Shown: positions 20,070 to 27,804 of the stretch, piece after piece | Layout of the letters: the number at the start of each line of letters is the position of its first letter | Position numbering within the stretch: position 1 is the first letter of the stretch | Assembly: GCF_017996735.1 (NCBI RefSeq) | Contig: NZ_JAGOGJ010000034.1 | Location: 1-57,240, forward strand | Length of the DNA: 57,240 bases | DNA from: Niveispirillum sp. | GTDB taxonomy: Bacteria > Pseudomonadota > Alphaproteobacteria > Azospirillales > Azospirillaceae | Reading direction: 5' to 3' | Notes under the pieces: generated by a model | Seen by the model: only the letters and a program-made list of their open reading frames with translations | The model's database searches: none | Told to the model about the DNA's origin: nothing | Made by a program: the position numbers and the translations under genes

Positions 20070-20140
20070 ATCGTCCCAGCATATAAGCGCCTTTGCAGCC
20101 GCGACAAGGCAAAGTCCCGTGATCGTTCTATAACAACATT
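20070..20140 (-). promoter_or_regulatory. Promoter/operator region of the metal ABC operon
   Basis: On the minus strand TTGTCG, a 16-base spacer and TATATG form a plausible promoter between about 20108 and 20081. Overlapping it is the inverted repeat CTTTGC-N12-GCAAAG (20092-20097 and 20110-20115). Further upstream is ATAA-N5-TTAT (around 20130-20142). Either could bind a Fur-family metal regulator (Zur, Mur); the sequence does not decide which. Confidence 0.45.
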
Positions 20141-20747
20141 ATCGCCTTGGCACGGTAGGAATCACCGTCGGATGGCTCATCAAGGCCAGAAAAGGCAGGT
20201 CGGACGGGCGGTTGCCGTAACCATGCGTCTCATCAAACGGCCCCGCCTCATGCAGAAGGGCCGCGACGCGCCGCGCCTTTTCCCCCCGCACACAGTTTCC
20301 GTCCTGCATCTGGCCCGTCAGGACCCCGTCCCGGACCTCCATATCGGTGGCCAGGATACGGTCGACGGGCAATCCCTCCAGCAGGATGGGGATGTAGAGC
20401 GACAGGCCGCCCGTGGCGACCACCACCATGTCGCCGGCATCGGCATGGCGTTTCAGCGCGGTCAGCGTCGGCTCATACCATTGCTGCCAGCCCCGCATCC
20501 GTTCCGCCGCGTTCCGTGCCACCGTCAGCGGCACCCCGGCCAACGCCCGGCGCAGCATCCCGGCCTTGATGCGGGTGCGCAGATCATCGTCGGGATTGGC
20601 CCCCGCACTCATCAACCCGGCCCGCACGGCGCGGGCAAAGACCAGGCCGGAGCGCATGCGCCCCGCCACCCGGCCCAGATAGGGCAACAGACTGTCACCC
20701 CCCACCAGGGTGCCGTCGAAATCGAAGATGGCGATGCGTCGTGTCAT
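20139..20747 (-). CDS. HAD-IB family phosphatase (SerB-like)
   Basis: The 202-aa hydrolase has motif I FDFDGTLVGGD (nucleophile D9, acid D11), motif II VVVATGG, a motif III Lys in RGEKARR, and a motif IV-like GYGNRPSDLPFLALM, where the usual first Asp is Asn. This pattern fits the HAD-IB group that includes phosphoserine phosphatase and related lipid or amino-acid phosphatases. ATG at 20747 starts one turn before the conserved strand; longer frames add an unrelated tail. It stands alone, divergent from the nucleoside hydrolase gene. Confidence 0.82.
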   Translation of the reverse strand: MTRRIAIFDFDGTLVGGDSLLPYLGRVAGRMRSGLVFARAVRAGLMSAGANPDDDLRTRIKAGMLRRALAGVPLTVARNAAERMRGWQQWYEPTLTALKRHADAGDMVVVATGGLSLYIPILLEGLPVDRILATDMEVRDGVLTGQMQDGNCVRGEKARRVAALLHEAGPFDETHGYGNRPSDLPFLALMSHPTVIPTVPRR

Positions 20748-20964
20748 GGTGGGCGCATAAAACAGGGGTGGGTCTTCCCGCTCAAGATTTTTCCCGCTAT
20801 GTGACGGGTTCACATTGTTTTGGGTGATCGTTGCCGATCACCGGACCTCAATCGCCGGCGCCCACATCCGTGGGCTTGGCTTACGCGCCATGTGGCGCGC
20901 GGCGGCAGTCGCCGCCGTGCCCGCCCCCGGTCAGGGGCGGGCCTGGAAGGGGAGAAAGGCCACC

Positions 20965-21906
20965 ATGGCACGCGAAAAGATCATCATCGATACCGATCCC
21001 GGACAGGACGACGCCGTCGCCATGATGCTGGCCTTCGCCTCACCCGATGAGATCGAGGTGCTGGGCGTGACCGCCGTGGCCGGCAATGCGCCGCTGGCCC
21101 ACACGGAAATCAACGCCCGCAAGATCTGTGAATTGTCGGGCCGGCCGGATGTGAAGGTCTTCGCCGGCTGCGACCGGCCGCTGTTCCTGGATCTGCATAC
21201 GGCCCCGGAGGTGCATGGCGATACCGGCCTGGACGGGCCGGACCTGCCGCCGCCCACCATGCCGCTGCAGGACCGGCATGCCGTCGATTTCATCATCGAT
21301 ACCTTGCGGACGGAGCCGGCGGGGACGGTGACCCTGTGCCCGCTGGGTCCCCTGACCAACATCGCCACGGCCCTGACCCGCGCGCCCGATATCGCGGCCC
21401 GGATCAAGCGCATCGTGCTGATGGGCGGGGCCCAGTTCGAGGGTGGGAACAGCAGCCCCGTGGCGGAGTTCAACATCTTCGTCGATCCGCACGCGGCGCA
21501 GATCGTGCTGAAATCCGGGGTCGATATCGTCATGTTCCCCATGGATGTGACGCATCAGGTCCTGACGACGCAGGCCCGCATGGACCGCGTGCGCGCCATC
21601 CCCGGCCCCGTGGGCCGCGTGACCTATGAAATGCTGGATTTCTACCGCCAGTATGACGAGGCCAAATACGGCACCGATGGCGGCCCGCTGCACGATCCCT
21701 GCGTCATCGCCTGGCTGATCAAGCCCGACCTGTTCCAGGGAAAACAGGTGAATGTGGAGGTGGAGACCGCATCGCCCCTGACCATCGGTCAGACCGTGGT
21801 GGATCGCTGGTGCATCACCCCGCGTCCGAAGAATGTGTTCTTCATGCTGAAGGCCGATGCGGAGGGTTTCTTCGACCTGCTGATCGACCGGCTGGCGCGG
21901 CTGTAA
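20965..21906 (+). CDS. Inosine/uridine-preferring nucleoside hydrolase
   Basis: This enzyme hydrolyses the N-glycosidic bond of ribonucleosides for purine or pyrimidine salvage. The 313-aa protein has the Ca2+-binding N-terminus IIIDTDPGQDDAVAM (D9, D11, D15, D16), NIATAL, VLMGGAQFEGGNSSPVAEFNIFVDPHAA and the DPCVIAWL segment, as in RihA/RihB/IunH. ATG at 20965 follows GGGGAGAAAGG by about 6 bases. The 150 bases upstream hold GC-rich inverted repeats (for example around 20920-20940) but no recognised riboswitch. Confidence 0.93.
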   Translation: MAREKIIIDTDPGQDDAVAMMLAFASPDEIEVLGVTAVAGNAPLAHTEINARKICELSGRPDVKVFAGCDRPLFLDLHTAPEVHGDTGLDGPDLPPPTMPLQDRHAVDFIIDTLRTEPAGTVTLCPLGPLTNIATALTRAPDIAARIKRIVLMGGAQFEGGNSSPVAEFNIFVDPHAAQIVLKSGVDIVMFPMDVTHQVLTTQARMDRVRAIPGPVGRVTYEMLDFYRQYDEAKYGTDGGPLHDPCVIAWLIKPDLFQGKQVNVEVETASPLTIGQTVVDRWCITPRPKNVFFMLKADAEGFFDLLIDRLARL

Positions 21907-21910
21907 CGGG

Positions 21911-22879
21911 TTAGCGGAAGGCGCCCACCAGTTCCACCTCTTCCCCGCCCATGCCGCGCTTGAAGGCGGTCACGCCGGGGGCGGCGTCGGGCAGGATGCC
22001 GCCCAGGTCGAACCAGTCGCGCCCCTGCCGCTTCAGGTCGAGGATGGCCCGCCAGAGCAGCAGATTATGCGCCCGTGCCGCCCGTCCGGCGGCATCGGAC
22101 CAGCCGATCTGATAGGTGGCGGCCTTGCCATGGCCCAGGATCAGGATGCCGGCCACCGGCACCCCGTCCTTGACAGCCCGCATCAGCAGGATGTCGCCAT
22201 CCTTGTACATGCCGGTGCGCATGCGGATGATCAGCTTGGCCGACGGGCCGCGATAGCGCTTTTCCGCCTTGTCCTTCTGGTACTGTTCCAGAAGCCAGGT
22301 CAGTTGGGCCTTGCCGTCGCGGTCGAGCTCCACGGTCAGGCCGGCGCGTTCCGCCTGGTTCAGGGCGTTGCGCCATTTCTGCGCCAATTGTGCGCGCAAG
22401 TCTGCCTCTTCCCGGCGCAAATCCAGCCACAGGGTGCGATATCCCGGCGCCTTGTCGCGCCGGAACCCGGCCCAGCGCATCATGGCGGCCGCTTCCTCCC
22501 CCGCCGGCCATTCGGGCACCACGGCGGTCCAGTTGAAGGGGCCGCTGGGATATTCCTTGCGGATCAGCTTCATCACCATGGCGAAGACGCTGGGCTTGCG
22601 CGCCTCCGGCCGCAGCAGGGGGCCGCGATGCAGGCGGGCGATGCGCACCAGCCGGAACAGCCGCCGCTCGCTCATCACCACCAGCCCGATGGGCCTGTCC
22701 GACAGTTCGATGATGCCCAGGCGCGGGCGCCACCCCTCCACCGTCAGCATGGCCTGATTATAGCCGAAACCCTGTGTCAGGCTGCTCTGCCCGCAATCGG
22801 CCAGCAGCGACGCCCATTCCGACAGACGCCCCACGTCCCAGACGATACGCAGGTTGGGGATGGTCTCTGGATCGGTCAT
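21911..22879 (-). CDS. FemAB-like / GNAT-fold peptidoglycan-bridge or lipid acyltransferase
   Basis: The 322-aa protein has two GNAT-like halves as in FemX/FemAB enzymes: SSLTQGFGYNQAML and the IGLVVMSERR region, then a helical QKWRNALNQAERAGLTVEL segment typical of FemAB, LLEQYQKDKAEKRYRGPSAK, AGILILGHGKAATYQIGWSDAAGRAARAHNLLLWRAILDLKRQGRDWFDLGG. In proteobacteria such proteins often transfer amino acids from tRNA or take part in surface polymer building; the substrate is unknown. ATG at 22879 lies 66 bases from the divergent epmA start. Confidence 0.8.
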   Translation of the reverse strand: MTDPETIPNLRIVWDVGRLSEWASLLADCGQSSLTQGFGYNQAMLTVEGWRPRLGIIELSDRPIGLVVMSERRLFRLVRIARLHRGPLLRPEARKPSVFAMVMKLIRKEYPSGPFNWTAVVPEWPAGEEAAAMMRWAGFRRDKAPGYRTLWLDLRREEADLRAQLAQKWRNALNQAERAGLTVELDRDGKAQLTWLLEQYQKDKAEKRYRGPSAKLIIRMRTGMYKDGDILLMRAVKDGVPVAGILILGHGKAATYQIGWSDAAGRAARAHNLLLWRAILDLKRQGRDWFDLGGILPDAAPGVTAFKRGMGGEEVELVGAFR

Positions 22880-22945
22880 CGGGGATTGCAAGTCGCGGGC
22901 GGGAAGGCGAGAGTGCCCGTCTTTCCCGCCCTCTGTCGAGTGATC

Positions 22946-24001
22946 ATGCGCAGCCCCGTCCAACCCAACTGGTGGCATCCCGACCATTTCCAGAAGAAGC
23001 GCCCGCATCTGGCCGTGCGCCAGACAGTGATGCGCACGCTTCGCCGCTGGTTCGAGGATCAGGGGTTCGACGAGGTGGAGACGCCGGCCCTGCAGGTGTC
23101 ACCGGGGCTGGAGGTGCATCTGATGGCCTTTGCCACCGATCTGGTGGGGCCGCATCCCGATGATCGGCGCCGGCTTTACCTGCACACCAGTCCCGAATTC
23201 ACCATGAAGAAGCTGCTGGCGGCGGGGGTGCCCCGGCTGTTTCAGCTTTCCCATGTCTATCGCAATGGGGAACGGTCGGGCACGCACCATCCGGAATTCG
23301 CCATGCTGGAATGGTATCGGGCGGGGGCGGGCTATCGCGACCTGATGGAGGATTGCATCGCCCTGGTGCGGGCCGCCTGTGTTGCGGCGGGCAAGGACAG
23401 GCTGCGGTTCCGGGGCATCGACTGCGATCCCTTTGCCGATTGGCGGGTGCTGACGGTGCAGGATGCGTTCCTGCATTATGCCGGCATCGACCTGCTGGCC
23501 ACGGCGCCCGAACCGCTGCGCCCCGACCGCGACCGGCTGGCGGCGGAGGTGGCGCGCATCGGCATCCGCGTGGCCGAGAGCGACACCTGGGAGGATCTGT
23601 TCTTCCGCGTCAGCCTGGACCGGATCGAACCGCATCTGGGCATGGATGTGCCCACCTTCCTGTCCGACTACCCCGTCTCCATGGCGGCGCTGGCCCGGCC
23701 CAAGCCCGATGATCCGCGCGTGGCAGAGCGGTTCGAGCTGTATGGATGCGGCGTGGAACTGGCCAACGCCTTTGGCGAGTTGACCGACCCGGTATTGCAG
23801 CGCCGCCGGTTCGAGGCGGACATGGCGGAGAAGGAACGGCTTTATGGGGAGCGCTACCCGATCGATGAGGAATTCCTGGCCGCATTGCCGCTGATGCCCG
23901 ACAGCGCCGGCATCGCGCTGGGCTTCGACCGGCTGGCCATGATCATTGCCGGAGCCGACCGCATTGATGATGTGTTGTGGGCGCCGGTGGCGACGGCCTG
24001 A
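22946..24001 (+). CDS. epmA: Elongation factor P--(R)-beta-lysine ligase
   Basis: EpmA (PoxA/GenX) is a truncated class II lysyl-tRNA synthetase that attaches beta-lysine to a lysine of EF-P. The 351-aa protein has class II motif 1 (VETPALQVSPGLEVHL), motif 2 (FQLSHVYRNGERSGTHHPEFAMLEWYRA) and motif 3 (GIALGFDRLAMIIAGA), and lacks the anticodon-binding domain. ATG at 22946 is used; GTG 22940, two codons upstream, is possible. Neither EF-P nor EpmB is in the window. Confidence 0.93.
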   Translation: MRSPVQPNWWHPDHFQKKRPHLAVRQTVMRTLRRWFEDQGFDEVETPALQVSPGLEVHLMAFATDLVGPHPDDRRRLYLHTSPEFTMKKLLAAGVPRLFQLSHVYRNGERSGTHHPEFAMLEWYRAGAGYRDLMEDCIALVRAACVAAGKDRLRFRGIDCDPFADWRVLTVQDAFLHYAGIDLLATAPEPLRPDRDRLAAEVARIGIRVAESDTWEDLFFRVSLDRIEPHLGMDVPTFLSDYPVSMAALARPKPDDPRVAERFELYGCGVELANAFGELTDPVLQRRRFEADMAEKERLYGERYPIDEEFLAALPLMPDSAGIALGFDRLAMIIAGADRIDDVLWAPVATA

Positions 24002-24004
24002 CAG

Positions 24005-25009
24005 TCAGCCCCAGACACCCGGCGTCGGCAGCAGCCGCGCACCGTCATAGACCAGCCCCGGCTCGCGATCGCGGGCCAGCAGCAGCGGCCCGTCCAGGTC
24101 GACATAATCCGCCCCCTGGGCCAGCAGCAGGGCCGGGGCCATGGATAGCGACGTTGCCACCATGCAGCCCACCATGACATCCAGGCCCAGCGACTGCGCC
24201 CGTGCCTTTACGGCCAGCGCCTCCGTCAGGCCGCCGGTCTTGTCCAGCTTCACATTCACCACCTGATAGCGGCGGGCCAGTTCCTCCAGCCCGTCCAGCC
24301 CATGGGTGCTTTCATCGGCGCCCAGGCGGACGGGGCTGTTGAAGCCGATCAGTGCGTCATCGGCGCCGGCGGGCAGGGGCTGTTCGATCATCTCCACCCC
24401 CAGCCGGGCAAAGGCGTCGGGCAGGGTGGCCAGATCATCGGGCTTCCAGCCTTCATTGGCATCCACGATCAGGCGGCTGTCGGGCGCGGCGTTGCGCACG
24501 GCGGCCACCCGTTCCAGATCGCCGCCATCGCCCGCCAGTTTCAGCTTCAATAAAGGCCGGGCCACGGCGCAGGCGGCGTCGGCCATGGATTCGGCTGTGT
24601 CGATGGACAGGGTGAAGGCCGTCACCACGGGTTCCAGCGGCGCCAGCCCCGCCAGTTCCCAGGCCGGACGGCCGCTGCGCCGGACCTCCAGGTCCCAGAG
24701 CGCACAATCCAGCGCATTGCGGGCGGCACCTGCCGGCAGGGCATGGGCCAGCGCCCGGCGGCTGAGGCCACGGGCGAAGGCATCGGCCATCGCCTCCATG
24801 GCCGCCATCACGCCCTCCACGCTTTCGCCATAGCGGGCATAGGGCACGCATTCGCCCCGGCCGACCCTTCCGTCGGCGTCACGCAGTTCGGCGACCAGCA
24901 CCGCCGCCTCTGTCTTGGCGCCACGTGAAATGCGGAAGGTGCCCCGGATGGGAAACCGTTCCAGGCGGACGGACAGGCTGGCGGCGGGTGCGGGCGCGAA
25001 GGGCATCAC
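24005..25009 (-). CDS. Dipeptide epimerase (L-Ala-D/L-Glu epimerase type)
   Basis: This enolase-superfamily enzyme probably epimerises L-Ala-D-Glu from murein recycling. The 334-aa protein has the muconate-lactonizing subgroup set: the acid/base pair in LLKLKLAG (KxK), metal ligands in IVDANEGW, MIEQPLP and GADES, the second base in VNVKLDKTGGLTEA, and the C-terminal YVDLDGPLLL (DxD) motif characteristic of Ala-Glu epimerases. It is convergent with epmA, with three bases between the stops. Start ATG 25009, or the next codon. Confidence 0.9.
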   Translation of the reverse strand: MMPFAPAPAASLSVRLERFPIRGTFRISRGAKTEAAVLVAELRDADGRVGRGECVPYARYGESVEGVMAAMEAMADAFARGLSRRALAHALPAGAARNALDCALWDLEVRRSGRPAWELAGLAPLEPVVTAFTLSIDTAESMADAACAVARPLLKLKLAGDGGDLERVAAVRNAAPDSRLIVDANEGWKPDDLATLPDAFARLGVEMIEQPLPAGADDALIGFNSPVRLGADESTHGLDGLEELARRYQVVNVKLDKTGGLTEALAVKARAQSLGLDVMVGCMVATSLSMAPALLLAQGADYVDLDGPLLLARDREPGLVYDGARLLPTPGVWG

Positions 25010-25047
25010 AGGCTCCGGCGGATTCTTATGGAACTGTTTCTACAGCA

Positions 25048-25082
25048 ATCACAGATACTTGTCGAAATACCGATCCTGTGAT
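25048..25082. promoter_or_regulatory. Inverted repeat in divergent promoter region
   Basis: ATCACAG (25048-25054) and CTGTGAT (25076-25082) are a perfect 7-bp inverted repeat with a 21-base spacer, placed between the divergent dipeptide epimerase and membrane-protein genes. It is possibly an operator; the regulator is unknown. Confidence 0.35.
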
Positions 25083-25172
25083 CGTCTGACATACCATTGC
25101 GGTCGCACTGGAACACCCCATGTGATAGACCGTTGCCCCAACATTTCCACGCTTTGCGGAAACCGGGTCCCG

Positions 25173-26015
25173 ATGAATTTCAGAGACGCCTGGCGCGAAT
25201 CACTGGCGATCTATCTTTTGCTGCTGTCCGATCCTGGCCGCGTGCTGCGTTTTGCCGGCGCACCCGCCCTGGTTCTTGCCGTCCTGGGCATTGCGCAGAT
25301 GACGCGGTCGCAAGGGGATGGCAGTGGCAGCAGCCTGCTGCTGTTCCTTTCCGTGCTGGGCATGATCTGGGGCCTGGGCGTGTGGACGGTGCGCTGGTCG
25401 CGCTTCCTGCTGCTGGGAGAGGACACGGCCCAGTTCTGGGACATGCCGTTCGCGGGACGGAACTGGCGCGTGGGGGGCATCCTCCTGTCGCTGGTGCTGC
25501 TGTCGGCGCTGGCCTCCATCCTGCCGGCATCGGTGGTGATGACCTTGCTGGCCAGTGTCACCGGGCACAGGCTGGCCACCAATCCCAGCCAGGGGCCGGC
25601 CGACGCGGCGGCATTGGCATCGGCCATGCCCGACTGGTTTTTCCTGACCACCTATATCGTCATCACCCTGATGACGCTGTGGCCTGTCGCCCGGCTTGGC
25701 CCGGCCATCGGGTCGGTGGTGCAGGATGGCCGCTTCGTGATGGGCGCAAGCTGGAAGGCGACGGGCCATCTGGGCGGCCTGCCGCCGCTGTTCGCGCTGA
25801 TCCTGGTCAATCTGCCCTTGCAGGCGCCGGCCATTTTCCTCTGGCTGACCGGGTTGCAGGATGCCAGCCTGGTCATGCTGCTGATGGCCAATATCGTGCT
25901 GTCGATCACCCATCCGCTGGTCACGGCCATGACGGCCCTGCTCTGGGCCCGCATCTATGGCGTGGCCATCGGCCCCTATCAGGCGCCTGTCGTCACCGTC
26001 CAGGATGAGGAATGA
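25173..26015 (+). CDS. Integral membrane protein of unknown function
   Basis: The 280-aa protein has about six hydrophobic segments, near residues 20-38, 47-67, 88-112, 140-163, 188-208 and 220-255. It starts MNFRDAWRESLAIYLLLLSDPGRVLRF, with a SWKATGHLGGLPPLF stretch before the fifth segment that recalls DUF975/glycerophosphoryl-phosphodiesterase membrane-domain proteins. No catalytic motif is seen. ATG at 25173 is the first start that gives an amphipathic N-terminus. Its last 23 bases overlap the convergent FG-GAP gene. Confidence 0.7.
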   Translation: MNFRDAWRESLAIYLLLLSDPGRVLRFAGAPALVLAVLGIAQMTRSQGDGSGSSLLLFLSVLGMIWGLGVWTVRWSRFLLLGEDTAQFWDMPFAGRNWRVGGILLSLVLLSALASILPASVVMTLLASVTGHRLATNPSQGPADAAALASAMPDWFFLTTYIVITLMTLWPVARLGPAIGSVVQDGRFVMGASWKATGHLGGLPPLFALILVNLPLQAPAIFLWLTGLQDASLVMLLMANIVLSITHPLVTAMTALLWARIYGVAIGPYQAPVVTVQDEE

Positions 26016-27354
26016 CCAGGGTGCGGCACGCGTCCGGCCGGTCCAGGCGCTGAACGGCGCCATCGGGCCAGCGTACCTCCACCCTGTCTACCCGGTCGGT
26101 CCGGCCCAGCCCGAAATGGGCCACCGGCTCCATCTGACACAGGTAACCCGACCCGCCGCAGATGGTGCGCATCTGCGGACGGTCACCGGCCCACAGCCGC
26201 ACCACGGCGCCGCGTGCCGGGGCGCCGGCCGCCGTCAGCGGCCGCACGCGCAGCCAATGGTGCCCGCGCGGTTCCCCGATGAACAGTGAAAGGGGCTGCG
26301 GCCCCTGTTCGCCATGGGCCACCAGCAGTTCCAACTGTCCGTCCCCGTCCAGATCGGCCACGGCGGCCCCGGTGCCGAACCCGCCGGGCAGGGCCGCGTC
26401 GCCGATATCGATGGCGGTCCAGCGATCATCGCGCCAGCCGAACAGGCGGTTGGGTTCGCCCAGATTGTTGATGAAAATCTCTTCGTACCCGTCATTGTCG
26501 AAATCGGCGGCGATGACGGTGCGGGCACGGCTGGGTCGGGCCAGCTCCGGCGGGGCCATGTCGGCGAAACCGCCGCCCGCCTGCTGCTGAAACAGCCGGT
26601 GTGGCCCTTCCCAATTGGCCTGGATGATGTCGAACCGGCCCTCGCCCTGGACCAGGGCCACGCCGCGTGCCGCATGGGCCGCATCGGACAGGCCCAGCGC
26701 CTCGGCCATCTCTACAAAGGTGCCGTCGCCCTGGTTGCGGAAGAACAGGTTGGGCCCGATCTCGTTACCCGAAAAGATATCCGGCCGGTCACCCAGGATG
26801 GGGGCGACCAGCAGGGACCGCCCGCCCGTGATGGCGTCCAGCCCCACCTCGTCCGCCATGTCGACGATGCGGCCGCGCGCCCCCATCTCATATAATCGCA
26901 GGGGCCCGCCATAATTGGCGACGACGAACCCGTAACGCCCCAGGGCCGCCCGGTCGATGACGGCGATGGACCGTCCCGCGAACCGGTTGGCGACGGCGAA
27001 ATTTTCCGGCAGGGCGAACAGGTCGATCCAGCGATCCCCGAAACAGGCCAGCAGCCGGTCCGATACCTGCTTGGCGCCGGAGAAGCCGTCACTGTTCAGG
27101 ATATAGATCTCTTCCCGCCCGTCGCCGTCGATATCGCCACAGGCCAGACCGATGGCCCGCTGGCCCGGATCGGCCAATAACGGCGTGGCAATATCCACCA
27201 GCCCCGACCCGCCCCATTTCAGCACGCGGTTGGGCCCGCCATAGCCGGCGACGATAATCTCGTCCTGTCCGTCGCCATCCACATCGGCCACCGCCACGCC
27301 GTAATTCAGCGCGGGCTGGTTGCCGGCGATCAGGTTGGAGCATTCGATGAACAT
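25993..27354 (-). CDS. CRTAC1-like FG-GAP (VCBS) beta-propeller with ASPIC/UnbV domain
   Basis: The 453-aa protein has repeated Ca2+-binding FG-GAP blades DVDGDGQDEIIVAG, DIDGDGREEIYILN, DFDNDGYEEIFINN and DLDGDGQLELLVAH, spread over residues 20-370. It ends in an ASPIC/UnbV domain (HHWLRVRP..., GGSGYLCQMEPVAHFGLG, VEVRWPDG). Such proteins (CRTAC1 family) are usually extracellular or in outer-membrane assemblies. Here the chosen ATG (27354, MFIECSNLIAGN) gives no signal peptide, so export is unclear. The 3' end overlaps the convergent membrane-protein gene. Confidence 0.85.
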   Translation of the reverse strand: MFIECSNLIAGNQPALNYGVAVADVDGDGQDEIIVAGYGGPNRVLKWGGSGLVDIATPLLADPGQRAIGLACGDIDGDGREEIYILNSDGFSGAKQVSDRLLACFGDRWIDLFALPENFAVANRFAGRSIAVIDRAALGRYGFVVANYGGPLRLYEMGARGRIVDMADEVGLDAITGGRSLLVAPILGDRPDIFSGNEIGPNLFFRNQGDGTFVEMAEALGLSDAAHAARGVALVQGEGRFDIIQANWEGPHRLFQQQAGGGFADMAPPELARPSRARTVIAADFDNDGYEEIFINNLGEPNRLFGWRDDRWTAIDIGDAALPGGFGTGAAVADLDGDGQLELLVAHGEQGPQPLSLFIGEPRGHHWLRVRPLTAAGAPARGAVVRLWAGDRPQMRTICGGSGYLCQMEPVAHFGLGRTDRVDRVEVRWPDGAVQRLDRPDACRTLVIPHPGR

Positions 27355-27737
27355 CCGGCCCCCGCACTGTGGCTGTCGTCCCGGCACCGGAACGGCCTAT
27401 TGAATATCCCGGACCGGGCGGACGGGCAAGGTGGGGCCTTGTGACGTTTGACCGAGGGGCGGCGGCACGGGTCATGAACCCGTGCGATGGCATCGAAACC
27501 CGGCATGGCGGCGCGGGGCGGCTGTCGATGCGCGGATTTTCGGCGCGGTCCGGCGGTTTCAGGCGTCGCGCGGCGCCTAGTCCTCCGGCCCGCCCCCGTC
27601 AAGCTGCGTGGAATGCATACCCCGGCCCCACCTTGCCCCGGCCTTGGAATGGCTGACGTCAAGCCTATTCATGATGGATAGGGCGGAAATTTCTGCCTTG
27701 TGGTGGGGACGGGATTTGGTACGATCCGGACCTCAGC
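27355..27737. other. Non-coding stretch before nrdA
   Basis: About 380 bases between the FG-GAP gene start and the nrdA control region. It is GC-rich and contains no recognised RNA or gene; open frames here lack plausible ribosome sites. It probably holds the upstream promoter elements for both divergent genes. A cobalamin riboswitch was considered and not seen. Confidence 0.5.
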
Positions 27738-27753
27738 CAACAAGATGTTGTGT
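27738..27753 (+). promoter_or_regulatory. NrdR-box-like site upstream of nrdA
   Basis: CAACAAGATGTTGTGT matches the recalled NrdR consensus ACACWATATATWGTGT at about 12 of 16 positions, ending 51 bases before the nrdA ATG. NrdR represses ribonucleotide reductase genes. The second box normally found about three helical turns away was not recognised. Confidence 0.55.
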
Positions 27754-27764
27754 TCTGTGGCCGG

Positions 27765-27773
27765 TTATCCACA
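27765..27773 (+). promoter_or_regulatory. DnaA box upstream of nrdA
   Basis: A perfect TTATCCACA (consensus TTATNCACA), 31 bases before the nrdA start. It forms half of the dyad CTGTGG-N8-CCACAG (27755-27774). DnaA control of nrd genes is known in E. coli; use of the site here is inferred. Confidence 0.6.
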
Positions 27774-27804
27774 GCCGGGGCACTGGGGAAAACGGGGATA
27801 AGTC

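Noticed and set aside
22067..22945. Long N-terminal extension in frame with epmA
   Set aside because: It runs antisense to the FemAB-like gene, has no family similarity, and epmA has a proper start at 22946.
27355..27804. Cobalamin riboswitch before the ribonucleotide reductase gene
   Set aside because: No B12-box or adenosylcobalamin riboswitch core is seen, and the enzyme is class I (NrdA) rather than B12-dependent NrdJ.
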